From Dehalococcoidales bacterium (GTDB lineage: Bacteria; Chloroflexota; Dehalococcoidia; Dehalococcoidales; RBG-16-60-22): 5,117 nt of DNA. The DNA lies in the NCBI GenBank assembly GCA_030615475.1, contig JAUWZF010000100.1, positions 1 through 5,117 of the forward strand. Reading direction: 5' to 3'. The notes under the pieces were generated by a model. That model searched no databases. It worked only from the letters and a program-made list of their open reading frames with translations, and was not told the origin of the DNA. Below are positions 1 to 4,794 of the stretch, piece after piece. Both the position numbers and the translations under genes were made by a program. How positions within the stretch are numbered: the stretch's first letter is position 1; the number at the start of each line of letters is the position of its first letter.

Positions 1-314
1 TGCTCCTGCTCCTGGCGCCGACGGCGCCGCACCTGGCCGAGGAGCTCTGGCAGAGGACCGGCTATGAATACAGCATCCATAATCAGACATGGCCGGAATG
101 GGATGAGGCGCTGGTAACGCGTGACGAGTTCACTTTGGTAATCCAGGTGAACGGCAAGCTACGCGACAAAGTAACGGTGCCGGTATCAATCTCGGAAGAC
201 GAGGCTAAAAACCTTGCTATGAAACAGGATAAGGTGCGGCCCTACCTGGAGGGTAGGGAGGTGGTTAAAGTCATCTATATCCCCGGGAAACTGGTCAACA
301 TAGTTGTGAGATAG
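1..314 (+). CDS. leuS: Leucyl-tRNA synthetase, C-terminal fragment
   Basis: This is the 3' end of leuS, truncated by the left window edge. The first complete codon starts at base 3, giving 103 residues before TAG. LeuRS attaches leucine to tRNA-Leu in the cytoplasm. The fragment begins with LLLLAPTAPHLAEELW, the class I synthetase anticodon-binding helical segment typical of LeuRS. It continues with the LeuRS-specific VNGKLRDKVTVP block and ends with YIPGKLVNIVVR, matching the usual end of the small C-terminal domain that contacts the tRNA elbow. The catalytic HIGH and KMSKS regions and the editing domain lie outside the window. The gene is followed on the same strand by proC after 142 bases. 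Identity rests on these motifs and is secure. Confidence 0.96.
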   Translation, partial: LLLLAPTAPHLAEELWQRTGYEYSIHNQTWPEWDEALVTRDEFTLVIQVNGKLRDKVTVPVSISEDEAKNLAMKQDKVRPYLEGREVVKVIYIPGKLVNIVVR

Positions 315-366
315 TATGCGTGCGAGGGCGTTTAAGAGGGGTCTGAAGAGATTATGTGGGGGAAGT

Positions 367-390
367 TTGAAGGGGCGTTAGCCCCTTCAA
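367..390. repeat. Perfect 10-bp inverted repeat, GTTA loop
   Basis: TTGAAGGGGC (367-376) pairs exactly with GCCCCTTCAA (381-390) around a GTTA tetraloop. It lies 52 bases after the leuS stop. It is followed by GAAAAGTTATT, not a T-run, so it is not a standard intrinsic terminator, although it could slow or stop transcription or protect the leuS mRNA end. Together with the next hairpin it looks like a dispersed intergenic repeat unit. That last point is inference from its form. Confidence 0.75.
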
Positions 391-400
391 GAAAAGTTAT

Positions 401-437
401 TCCCCCTTCCCTTTACAGATACCCAAGGGAAGGGGGA
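401..437. repeat. Perfect 13-bp inverted repeat upstream of proC
   Basis: The arm at 401-413 (TCCCCCTTCCCTT) is exactly complementary to 425-437 (AAGGGAAGGGGGA), with an 11-base loop at 414-424. The stem is G/C-rich and lies ten bases after the previous hairpin. It ends 19 bases before the proC start codon. It has no T-run after it on the plus strand. It could act in the proC leader or at the leuS mRNA end, or be a REP-like or MITE-like repeat. The sequence shows only the structure. Confidence 0.8.
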
Positions 438-449
438 TACAGGGGGATA
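431..449 (+). repeat. Tandem 9-base repeat carrying the likely proC ribosome binding site
   Basis: AGGGGGATA occurs at 431-439 and again at 441-449, separated by one C. The first copy is part of the 3' arm of the 13-bp hairpin. The second is unpaired in that fold, and its AGGGGG (441-446) is the best Shine-Dalgarno candidate for proC. It sits ten bases from the ATG, slightly longer than usual. No better purine-rich site lies closer to the start. Confidence 0.65.
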
Positions 450-456
450 GGTTCAT

Positions 457-1257
457 ATGAAAATAGCATTTATCGGCGGCGGCAACATGGGGGAAGCGAT
501 GCTGGCGGCGGTTTTAAAGAAAAAACTAGCCGCGTCTGCCGATATCTGTGTCAGCGATGTCAGCGAGTCGCGCCGTGAATATCTCAAGAAGCCATATGGC
601 ATAGCTGTCATGGCAAGCAACCGGGAAGCCGTAAGAGGTAAGGATATCGTCGTTCTGGCAGTCAAGCCACAGAACCTGCCCGAGGTCATGGCCGATTTGA
701 AAGGCTGCCTCAAATCGACTCAACTCGTCCTGTCAATCGCTGCCGGGGTAAAAATCAGCACCATTTGTCAGGGCCTGGGGCATAGTCGCGCCGTGCGTTG
801 CATGCCGAATACACCGGCTCAGGTCGGCTTTGGCATGAGTGCCTGGACGGCTACCGCCGAAGTAACCGAAGAGCAAAAAGGATGGTCGCAGGCTATCCTC
901 GGCGCCATGGGTAAAGAGATTTACTTCGATGATGAAAAGTACCTTGATATGGCCACGGCGGTCATCGGCAGCGGCCCGGCCTATGTCTTCCTGTTTACCG
1001 AGTCCCTGATTGATGCGGCGGTGAACATAGGTCTCCCCCGGAAGGAAGCCGAGGAACTAGTCTCACAGACGATGCTGGGCTCGGCACACCTGATGCAGGA
1101 GTCGGGTAAGCCCCCCGCCGAGCTGCGCCGGAACGTTACCTCGCGCGGCGGCACCACGGAGCGTGCCCTGAAAGTCTTTGAAGAGGGTGGTTTCGCCAAA
1201 CTCGTTGAAGATGCGGTAGAAGCGGCGTACCGGCGGGCCAAAGAGCTGGGGAGCTAG
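457..1257 (+). CDS. proC: Pyrroline-5-carboxylate reductase
   Basis: ProC performs the last step of proline synthesis in the cytoplasm, reducing 1-pyrroline-5-carboxylate to L-proline with NAD(P)H. The 266-residue length is normal for the family. An N-terminal Rossmann fold begins with GGGNMGEAM (7-15), which binds the dinucleotide. AVKPQ (68-72) closes the cofactor site. MPNTP (116-120) and GSGPAY (171-176) are family blocks. The C-terminal dimerisation and substrate domain carries the P5CR signature at about 220-241, with its core TSRGGTTERAL. The ATG at 457 places the Rossmann strand right at the N-terminus, as expected, with AGGGGG ten bases upstream. The gene ends in tandem TAG TAG stops. 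It follows leuS after 142 bases and precedes cvpA by 109 bases, so co-transcription is possible but not shown. No other proline gene is in view. Confidence 0.97.
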   Translation: MKIAFIGGGNMGEAMLAAVLKKKLAASADICVSDVSESRREYLKKPYGIAVMASNREAVRGKDIVVLAVKPQNLPEVMADLKGCLKSTQLVLSIAAGVKISTICQGLGHSRAVRCMPNTPAQVGFGMSAWTATAEVTEEQKGWSQAILGAMGKEIYFDDEKYLDMATAVIGSGPAYVFLFTESLIDAAVNIGLPRKEAEELVSQTMLGSAHLMQESGKPPAELRRNVTSRGGTTERALKVFEEGGFAKLVEDAVEAAYRRAKELGS

Positions 1258-1366
1258 TAGTTCCCGGCAGGTTGACCGCAGGAAGAAGCAGGTAGAGGCG
1301 GCGGAGATATCCGTGGCCAGGCTGAACCCCATTGACGCCCTGTATTATGAGTAGTAGAATGCAGGT

Positions 1367-1855
1367 ATGAACTGGCTGGATATCGTTATCCTGGTACTCA
1401 TCGTAGTTCCGACGTTTATCGGGCTTAAAATCGGCATTATCAAGGCCCTTTTTACCGTAGCCGGAATGATTGTCGGCGTGGTTCTGGCGGGGCGTTTCTC
1501 GGGTTCGTTAGGCGAGTCGCTGACTTTTATTGCCGATCCTGGCTGGGCTAAAATAGCTGCCTTTGCCATTATTCTGATAGGGGTGATGGTAATAGCCTCA
1601 GTCCTTGCTGCAGTGCTAAAAAAGGTTGTTTCGGTGGTGTTGCTGGGCTGGGTAAACCGCCTGGGCGGCGCCGTTTTAGGTTTTTTGCTGGGCTTCGTCT
1701 TCTGCGGAGCGCTGCTGACCATGTGGGTGAACTTTCTGGGTATCGGCGATACAGTGTCCGATTCCGCCCTGGCGCGCCTGCTGCTGGACGGCTTTCCTTT
1801 GATACTGGCGTTATTGCCCGCCGAGTTCGACTCGGTACGCTCTTTCTTCCAGTAG
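1367..1855 (+). CDS. cvpA: CvpA family integral membrane protein
   Basis: A 162-residue, very hydrophobic protein of the CvpA (colicin V production) family. Predicted membrane segments by eye are about residues 5-24, 27-43, 61-84 and 99-123. The family pattern is present: an N-terminal WLDIVILV with an early Asp, a glycine-rich second segment, and the block WVNRLGGAVLGFLLG (95-109). The C-terminus has the usual DSALARLLL followed by a Pro-containing segment, ending in a short charged tail. The molecular role of CvpA proteins is poorly defined; members have been tied to colicin V export, purF-linked growth and envelope stress tolerance. The ATG at 1367 is the only start after an in-frame stop at 1355-1357, but the nearby Shine-Dalgarno (GCAGG) is weak. 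It is the last plus-strand gene before a terminator. The assignment is to the family; the function is not established. Confidence 0.85.
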   Translation: MNWLDIVILVLIVVPTFIGLKIGIIKALFTVAGMIVGVVLAGRFSGSLGESLTFIADPGWAKIAAFAIILIGVMVIASVLAAVLKKVVSVVLLGWVNRLGGAVLGFLLGFVFCGALLTMWVNFLGIGDTVSDSALARLLLDGFPLILALLPAEFDSVRSFFQ

Positions 1856-1862
1856 AAAGAGC

Positions 1863-1992
1863 CCGATAACCCGCCTTTGTAACTTCTTACCTTTCCCAAC
1901 CTGCCATGGGGAAAAGATAATCAGACCTCACCCTGTTATCACCAAAAGGGTCAGATACGTTATCGGTCTGGTAGCGGCGGGCAATTGCCGCT
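1863..1992. repeat. Cluster of short inverted repeats in the convergent spacer
   Basis: Between cvpA and the terminator lie several complementary pairs: CCGATAAC (1863-1870) with GTTATCGG (1959-1966), CAGACC (1922-1927) with GGTCTG (1965-1970), and AGCGGC (1973-1978) with GCCGCT (1987-1992). The last encloses a 10-base palindrome, GGCAATTGCC (1980-1989). The first two pairings share bases and cannot both form. This would be 3' untranslated RNA of cvpA. No RNA family was recognised and no gene is seen here. Confidence 0.4.
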
Positions 1993-2005
1993 TCAGTTAT
2001 ATATT

Positions 2006-2064
2006 AGCTGAAATCCAGCCAGTAGGGAGTTCTTGTCACCTATCTGGATTTCGCTCTATTTTTT
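2006..2064 (+). terminator. Intrinsic terminator for the leuS-proC-cvpA strand
   Basis: GAAATCCAG (2010-2018) pairs exactly with CTGGATTTC (2044-2052). The stem extends outward by AGC/GCT (2006-2008 with 2053-2055) past a bulged T, and inward by TAGG/CCTA (2023-2026 with 2039-2042). On the plus strand it is followed by CTA and a run of six T (2059-2064), a classic intrinsic terminator layout. On the minus strand the same hairpin begins directly after the ferredoxin stop but is followed only by AGCTAATATATAAC, so termination from that side would be weaker. Confidence 0.8.
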
Positions 2065-2262
2065 AGGGTGGTCCGGGTCAGGCACACAGGAATCAACCGG
2101 GCAGATTTCGGCGCACTTGGACGAATCAAAATGTCCTTCGCACTCAATGCACTTATCGGGGTCGATTACATAGGCTGTATCACTCTCGCTGATGGCTTGT
2201 ACCGGGCACTCCGGCTCACAGGCTCCACAGCTAATGCACTCGTCTGTAATCTTGTAGGCCAT
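2056..2262 (-). CDS. fdx: Small 2[4Fe-4S] ferredoxin, YfhL/Alvin-like
   Basis: A 68-residue acidic cytoplasmic electron carrier predicted to hold two [4Fe-4S] clusters. The first motif is C9-x2-C12-x2-C15-x3-C19-P. The second is C38-x2-C41-x8-C50-x3-C54-P, written [18 protein letters not shown]. The eight-residue spacing and the EGH segment match YfhL- and Allochromatium-type ferredoxins, not the clostridial type, where both motifs have short spacing. A ninth Cys (C59) is present. The protein stops soon after the second cluster and so lacks the longer C-terminal helix usual in that group. The start is fixed by AGGAGGT seven bases upstream. It lies 66 bases after coaD on the same strand. A similar ferredoxin next to coaD is, from memory, also found in Pseudomonas (fdx1). 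The redox partner cannot be read from the sequence. Confidence 0.93.
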   Translation of the reverse strand: MAYKITDECISCGACEPECPVQAISESDTAYVIDPDKCIECEGHFDSSKCAEICPVDSCVPDPDHPKK

Positions 2263-2269
2263 TCAATTT

Positions 2270-2276
2270 ACCTCCT
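2270..2276 (-). promoter_or_regulatory. Ribosome binding site of the ferredoxin gene
   Basis: On the minus strand AGGAGGT lies seven bases before the ferredoxin ATG. This near-perfect Shine-Dalgarno decides the start and suggests strong, independent translation despite the 66-base gap after coaD. Confidence 0.85.
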
Positions 2277-2328
2277 GAGTCTTTCCCTGGAAAATTCTCC
2301 TTGACATATCGCATTTTCTGAACGGGGT

Positions 2329-2817
2329 CTATTGATTATTACTAACCCCTTTATTTCTAAGAGCATCAGCCACATGTTTGGGAACGAGGCTGCTGATATT
2401 ACCTCCCAGGCTGGCGACCTCTTTCATCAGGCTGGAACTGAGGAACTGGTACTCCTGGCTGGCCATGAAGCAGACAAGCTCCAGCTCCGGGTAGAGCTTC
2501 CGGTTCAACATGGCCATTTCAAATTCTCTCTCATAATCGGCGCTCATTCTCAGTCCGCGTACCAGGACCTGAGCATCGACCTGCTTGGCGAAGTCCACGG
2601 TTATGATATTATATGGCATTACCTCGATTTTAGGTAAATGGGCTACAGCGCGCGTAGCCAGATCCACACGCTCCTCAAGGGTAAAGGTAAGGCGTTTATC
2701 CGGCGAGGCAAAGATGCCGATAATTATTTTATCAAAAAGCTTGGAAGCTCTGGCAGCTATATCGATATGCCCGTTGGTTATGGGGTCGAAGCTACCCGGG
2801 TAGAGAGCAATAATCAA
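2329..2817 (-). CDS. coaD: Phosphopantetheine adenylyltransferase
   Basis: CoaD transfers AMP from ATP to 4'-phosphopantetheine, giving dephospho-CoA, the penultimate step of coenzyme A synthesis in the cytoplasm. The 162 residues match the usual length of about 160. YPGSFDPITNGHIDI (6-20) holds the nucleotidyltransferase TxGH motif as TNGH (14-17). RGLRMSADYEREFEMA (88-103) followed by LNRKL, and the C-terminal block FLSSSLMKEVASLGGNISS (125-143), are characteristic of bacterial CoaD. The start is TTG: no ATG fits, the N-terminal MIIALYPGSF aligns with the family, and AAGGAGGT lies six bases upstream. The TTG overlaps the rsmD stop as TTGA, so translational coupling is likely. The pairing of rsmD with coaD is common in bacteria. 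Confidence 0.96.
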   Translation of the reverse strand: MIIALYPGSFDPITNGHIDIAARASKLFDKIIIGIFASPDKRLTFTLEERVDLATRAVAHLPKIEVMPYNIITVDFAKQVDAQVLVRGLRMSADYEREFEMAMLNRKLYPELELVCFMASQEYQFLSSSLMKEVASLGGNISSLVPKHVADALRNKGVSNNQ

Positions 2818-3368
2818 GGCTTGACCTCCTTCCGGTATACTGAAATGCAGCTGTCACCGTGGCGGTGCTCTTTAACGAGGTTTATCGTGGCATAGCTCGG
2901 ACTAAGGGGTAAACGTGGGGAGTGGGTCACTACTACCGTTGTCTCTGTGCCGACCAGTCTGGAGGTTGCCAGTTGTGTGATGAAATTACCTATAGACGTA
3001 TTAGAATAGGGTGGGTCCATCAGTATAATGTTGTACTCCTTATCAAGAAAGGAAAGTGCCTTGACGACATCAGAGCAGTAAATACGAGCCTGCGCTGATA
3101 GTTTCGTCTTTTCCAGATTCTCCTTAATTATACCACAACACCGTGGTTCACTTTCAACAAAGTCCACCCAGCCGGCACCACGACTGAGAGCCTCAATGCC
3201 CAGGGCGCCGCTACCGGAAAACAGGTCAAGCACCTGTGTCCAGTCGCTGGTAATGTTTTCTAAAATGGAGAAGATGGCGCCCCGTACCAGGTCCGTTGCC
3301 GGACGGGTTGTCGTTCCTTTCGGGAACTTGAGCCGGTGTCCTTTTGCCTTGCCTGTAATAACTCGCAT
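2814..3368 (-). CDS. rsmD: 16S rRNA (guanine-966-N2)-methyltransferase RsmD
   Basis: RsmD methylates the exocyclic amine of G966 (E. coli numbering) in 16S rRNA on assembling 30S subunits, using S-adenosylmethionine. At 184 residues it has family length. The N-terminus MRVITGKAKGHRLKFP and TRPATDLVRGAIF (21-33) form the usual RsmD RNA-binding start. DLFSGSGALGIEALSRGA (48-65) is the SAM-binding motif, and DPPY (118-121) is the catalytic motif of N2-guanine and N6-adenine methylases. The C-terminal HGDSCISVYRK (170-180) is also typical. The ATG at 3368 is the only usable start after an in-frame TAA, and the residues from it align with the family, but no Shine-Dalgarno precedes it (CCCACCGTAT). 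It is the first gene of the probable rsmD-coaD-fdx operon, about 55 bases downstream of the predicted transcription start. Confidence 0.94.
   Translation of the reverse strand: MRVITGKAKGHRLKFPKGTTTRPATDLVRGAIFSILENITSDWTQVLDLFSGSGALGIEALSRGAGWVDFVESEPRCCGIIKENLEKTKLSAQARIYCSDVVKALSFLDKEYNIILMDPPYSNTSIGNFITQLATSRLVGTETTVVVTHSPRLPLSPSYATINLVKEHRHGDSCISVYRKEVKP
2824..2831 (-). promoter_or_regulatory. Ribosome binding site fixing the coaD TTG start
   Basis: AAGGAGGT on the minus strand, inside the last codons of rsmD, ends six bases before TTG. Its strength and spacing support initiation at TTG although no ATG is available. Confidence 0.85.
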
Positions 3369-3386
3369 ATACGGTGGGATACATTT

Positions 3387-3451
3387 TTAATATGGAAGCC
3401 CGTATTAAAAAAGAAAAACGCTAATTAATAGGATAACCAGTTAATATGGAA
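3387..3451. repeat. 11-base direct repeat in the rsmD promoter and leader
   Basis: TTAATATGGAA (plus-strand reading) occurs at 3387-3397 and 3441-3451, exactly 54 bases apart start to start. The distal copy lies between the predicted -10 and -35 boxes of the rsmD promoter, and the proximal copy lies in the leader, about 19 bases before the rsmD ATG. The arrangement resembles paired operator sites about five helical turns apart. No regulator gene is nearby, so function is inference. Confidence 0.5.
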
Positions 3452-3459
3452 TTTGTCAA
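3430..3459 (-). promoter_or_regulatory. Sigma-70-type promoter for rsmD-coaD-fdx
   Basis: On the minus strand a perfect TTGACA (-35, bases 3459-3454) is followed after 18 bases by TATCCT (-10, bases 3435-3430; four of six match TATAAT). This predicts a start near 3422 and a leader of about 55 bases before rsmD. The flanking DNA is AT-rich. The perfect -35 and the position in the only long spacer before the operon support the call. Confidence 0.6.
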
Positions 3460-3475
3460 CAGAACCGGCTCTGTT
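3458..3475. repeat. 18-base dyad abutting the rsmD -35 box
   Basis: AACAGA (3458-3463) and TCTGTT (3470-3475) are exact inverted arms around ACCGGC, whose centre CCGG is itself palindromic. The dyad overlaps the upstream edge of the -35 hexamer by two bases. Size, symmetry and placement fit a dimeric regulator site or an activator box, but no known operator was recognised. Confidence 0.45.
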
Positions 3476-3519
3476 TGTGTAGGGTAGGTGGCTATCTTTG
3501 GGGAGACCAACAGGAAAGC

Positions 3520-3550
3520 TGCGGGCGGTTACCGCCCGCAACCCTTTTTT
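3520..3550 (+). terminator. Strong hairpin with T-run between ftsZ and rsmD
   Basis: TGCGGGCGG (3520-3528) pairs exactly with CCGCCCGCA (3532-3540) around TTA. On the plus strand ACCC and six T (3545-3550) follow, giving intrinsic terminator form with a four-base gap. No plus-strand gene is visible upstream in this spacer. The same stem lies downstream of ftsZ on the minus strand and may end the ftsZ transcript, but there it is followed by GCTTTCCTGTTGG, a poor U-tract. The hairpin is certain; which strand it serves is not. Confidence 0.7.
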
Positions 3551-3567
3551 ATATCAGAATATTGATA

Positions 3568-3624
3568 CTAACTAAGCTTCACCATATCGAGCACCATGTG
3601 CTCGTGCCTGTCCACACTACCCAT
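3568..3624 (-). CDS. Possible 18-residue small ORF after ftsZ
   Basis: An ATG at 3624 on the minus strand opens 18 codons (MGSVDRHEHMVLDMVKLS) ending in TAG. GAAGGT lies eight bases upstream, a usable ribosome binding site. It starts 34 bases after the ftsZ stop and ends 27 bases before the strong hairpin at 3520-3540. It contains a 7-bp hairpin (CGAGCAC 3588-3594 with GTGCTCG 3598-3604). The peptide resembles nothing I know and has no membrane or signal segment. An ORF this short with an acceptable ribosome site can occur by chance, so this is only a candidate. Confidence 0.2.
   Translation of the reverse strand: MGSVDRHEHMVLDMVKLS
3588..3604. repeat. 7-bp inverted repeat with 3-base loop
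   Basis: CGAGCAC and GTGCTCG are exact inverted arms around CAT. The hairpin lies 55 bases after the ftsZ stop on the minus strand, with no T-run on either side. It may stabilise the ftsZ mRNA 3' end or be part of the small ORF there. Confidence 0.55.
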
Positions 3625-3658
3625 GATTATTTACCTTCAATTGCATTCACGAGAAATT

Positions 3659-4789
3659 TTACTGAAAGTGATGCTGTTTTACCGGTTCCGCCAGTACTTC
3701 GGTCGGGGTAGTCGTATGGCGCCGGTGACTGTATAACGGGCGGCGCAGGAAGGAAGGCATATCCAGCTCATCTTCAGTCTTCATGTTTCTGAGCAGCTTG
3801 GTGAGCTCGTCTTCCTCCGCATCTTTGCCTATACCCAGCCTGGCTTGGAATCCGGTAGTAATCAGGGTAATCCTTACTTCATTTTCCATAGACGGGTCAT
3901 TGGCAACACCGAAAATGATGTTGGCATCGGGGTCTACGGCGCCCTTGATAACATCCGCGGCCTGGTTGACTTCGAACAGGGAGAGGTTGTTGCCGCCGAC
4001 GACGTTGAACAGGACGGCCTTGGAGCCCTCGATGGAAACATCCAACAGCGGGCTGGCCAGCGCTTCCTTGGCGGCATCGGTGGCCCGGTTCTGTCCGGAG
4101 CCTGTACCGATGGACATCCAGGCCGGGCCGGCGTCTTTCATGATTGCTTTAACATCGGCAAAGTCAAGGTTAATCATGCCGGGAGTAGTGATAACCTCGG
4201 CGATTGCCTGAACGCCGTGCCTCAGCACGTCATCGGCCAGTTTGAAGGCGCTGTCCACTCCGGTCTTATGGTCGCAGAGCGTCAGCAGGCGGTCATTGGG
4301 GATGATAATCAGGGTGTCAACCTTATCTATAAGGTGGTTGATACCATTTTCCGACGTCTCCGTGCGGTGAGCACCCTCAAAGGTGAACGGTTTGGTGACC
4401 ACGGCTATGGTGAGGGCACCGCCGTGCTTGGATATTTCCGCAACGATGGGGGCCGCCCCGGTGCCGGTGCCGCCGCCCATGCCGGCGGTGATAAATACCA
4501 TGTCAGCCCCGGAAACGAGCTCCTTCAAATCGTCGCGGTTTTCCTCGGCCGCTTTCGCCCCAATAACGTGGTCGCCGCCTGCGCCCAGACCCTTGGTAAG
4601 CTTGGCCCCAAGCTGCACGCATATCGGTGCCTCGCAGACAGCCAGGGCCTGAGCATCGGTATTCATAGCGATGAATTCCACACTCTGAATATCCTCTCTG
4701 ACCATACGGGTTACGGCGTTGCTGCCACCACCACCCAGACCAATGACCTTAATTTTAGCTGGATTAGCCACAAAACTTGTTCTAGCCAT
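3659..4789 (-). CDS. ftsZ: Cell division protein FtsZ
   Basis: FtsZ is the tubulin-like GTPase that polymerises at midcell into the Z-ring. The 376 residues begin with a short N-terminus and the nucleotide-binding [10 protein letters not shown] (17-26). The tubulin signature GGGTGTG is at 105-111, and FEG with E138 and R142 follows. The T7 synergy loop NLDFAD (207-212) supplies the catalytic Asp residues to the neighbouring subunit, so an active GTPase is expected. The conserved C-terminal peptide LDMPSFLRR (342-350), which binds FtsA and other partners, is present. The linker before it is only about 25 residues, and a basic-then-polar tail of 26 residues follows it. The start is supported by AAGGAGG five bases upstream. 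It lies 51 bases after ftsA on the same strand, the standard ftsA-ftsZ order, with no other division gene visible downstream. Confidence 0.98.
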   Translation of the reverse strand: MARTSFVANPAKIKVIGLGGGGSNAVTRMVREDIQSVEFIAMNTDAQALAVCEAPICVQLGAKLTKGLGAGGDHVIGAKAAEENRDDLKELVSGADMVFITAGMGGGTGTGAAPIVAEISKHGGALTIAVVTKPFTFEGAHRTETSENGINHLIDKVDTLIIIPNDRLLTLCDHKTGVDSAFKLADDVLRHGVQAIAEVITTPGMINLDFADVKAIMKDAGPAWMSIGTGSGQNRATDAAKEALASPLLDVSIEGSKAVLFNVVGGNNLSLFEVNQAADVIKGAVDPDANIIFGVANDPSMENEVRITLITTGFQARLGIGKDAEEDELTKLLRNMKTEDELDMPSFLRRPLYSHRRHTTTPTEVLAEPVKQHHFQ

Positions 4790-4794
4790 CTCCT

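Noticed and set aside
316..381. A 21-codon, strongly basic plus-strand ORF right after leuS
   Set aside because: No ribosome binding site precedes the ATG, it ends inside the first hairpin, and its composition simply follows the G-rich spacer.
1345..1899. A 184-codon minus-strand frame opposite cvpA
   Set aside because: Its Ser/Thr/Pro/Lys-rich translation is the usual antisense image of a hydrophobic membrane protein; CvpA features on the plus strand explain the region.
1883..1919. An imperfect stem (CTTTCCC against GGGGAAAAG) just after cvpA as a terminator
   Set aside because: The stem has a bulge and no T-run follows on either strand; the structure at 2006-2064 is a much better terminator.
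2301..2306. A perfect TTGACA on the plus strand between coaD and the ferredoxin gene
   Set aside because: The bases 17 positions downstream are GGGGTC, not a -10 box, and no plus-strand gene follows; taken as chance.
3551..3567. TATCA-N6-TGATA dyad as an operator
   Set aside because: Arms of only five A/T-rich bases next to a T-run, with no gene start nearby; too weak to support.
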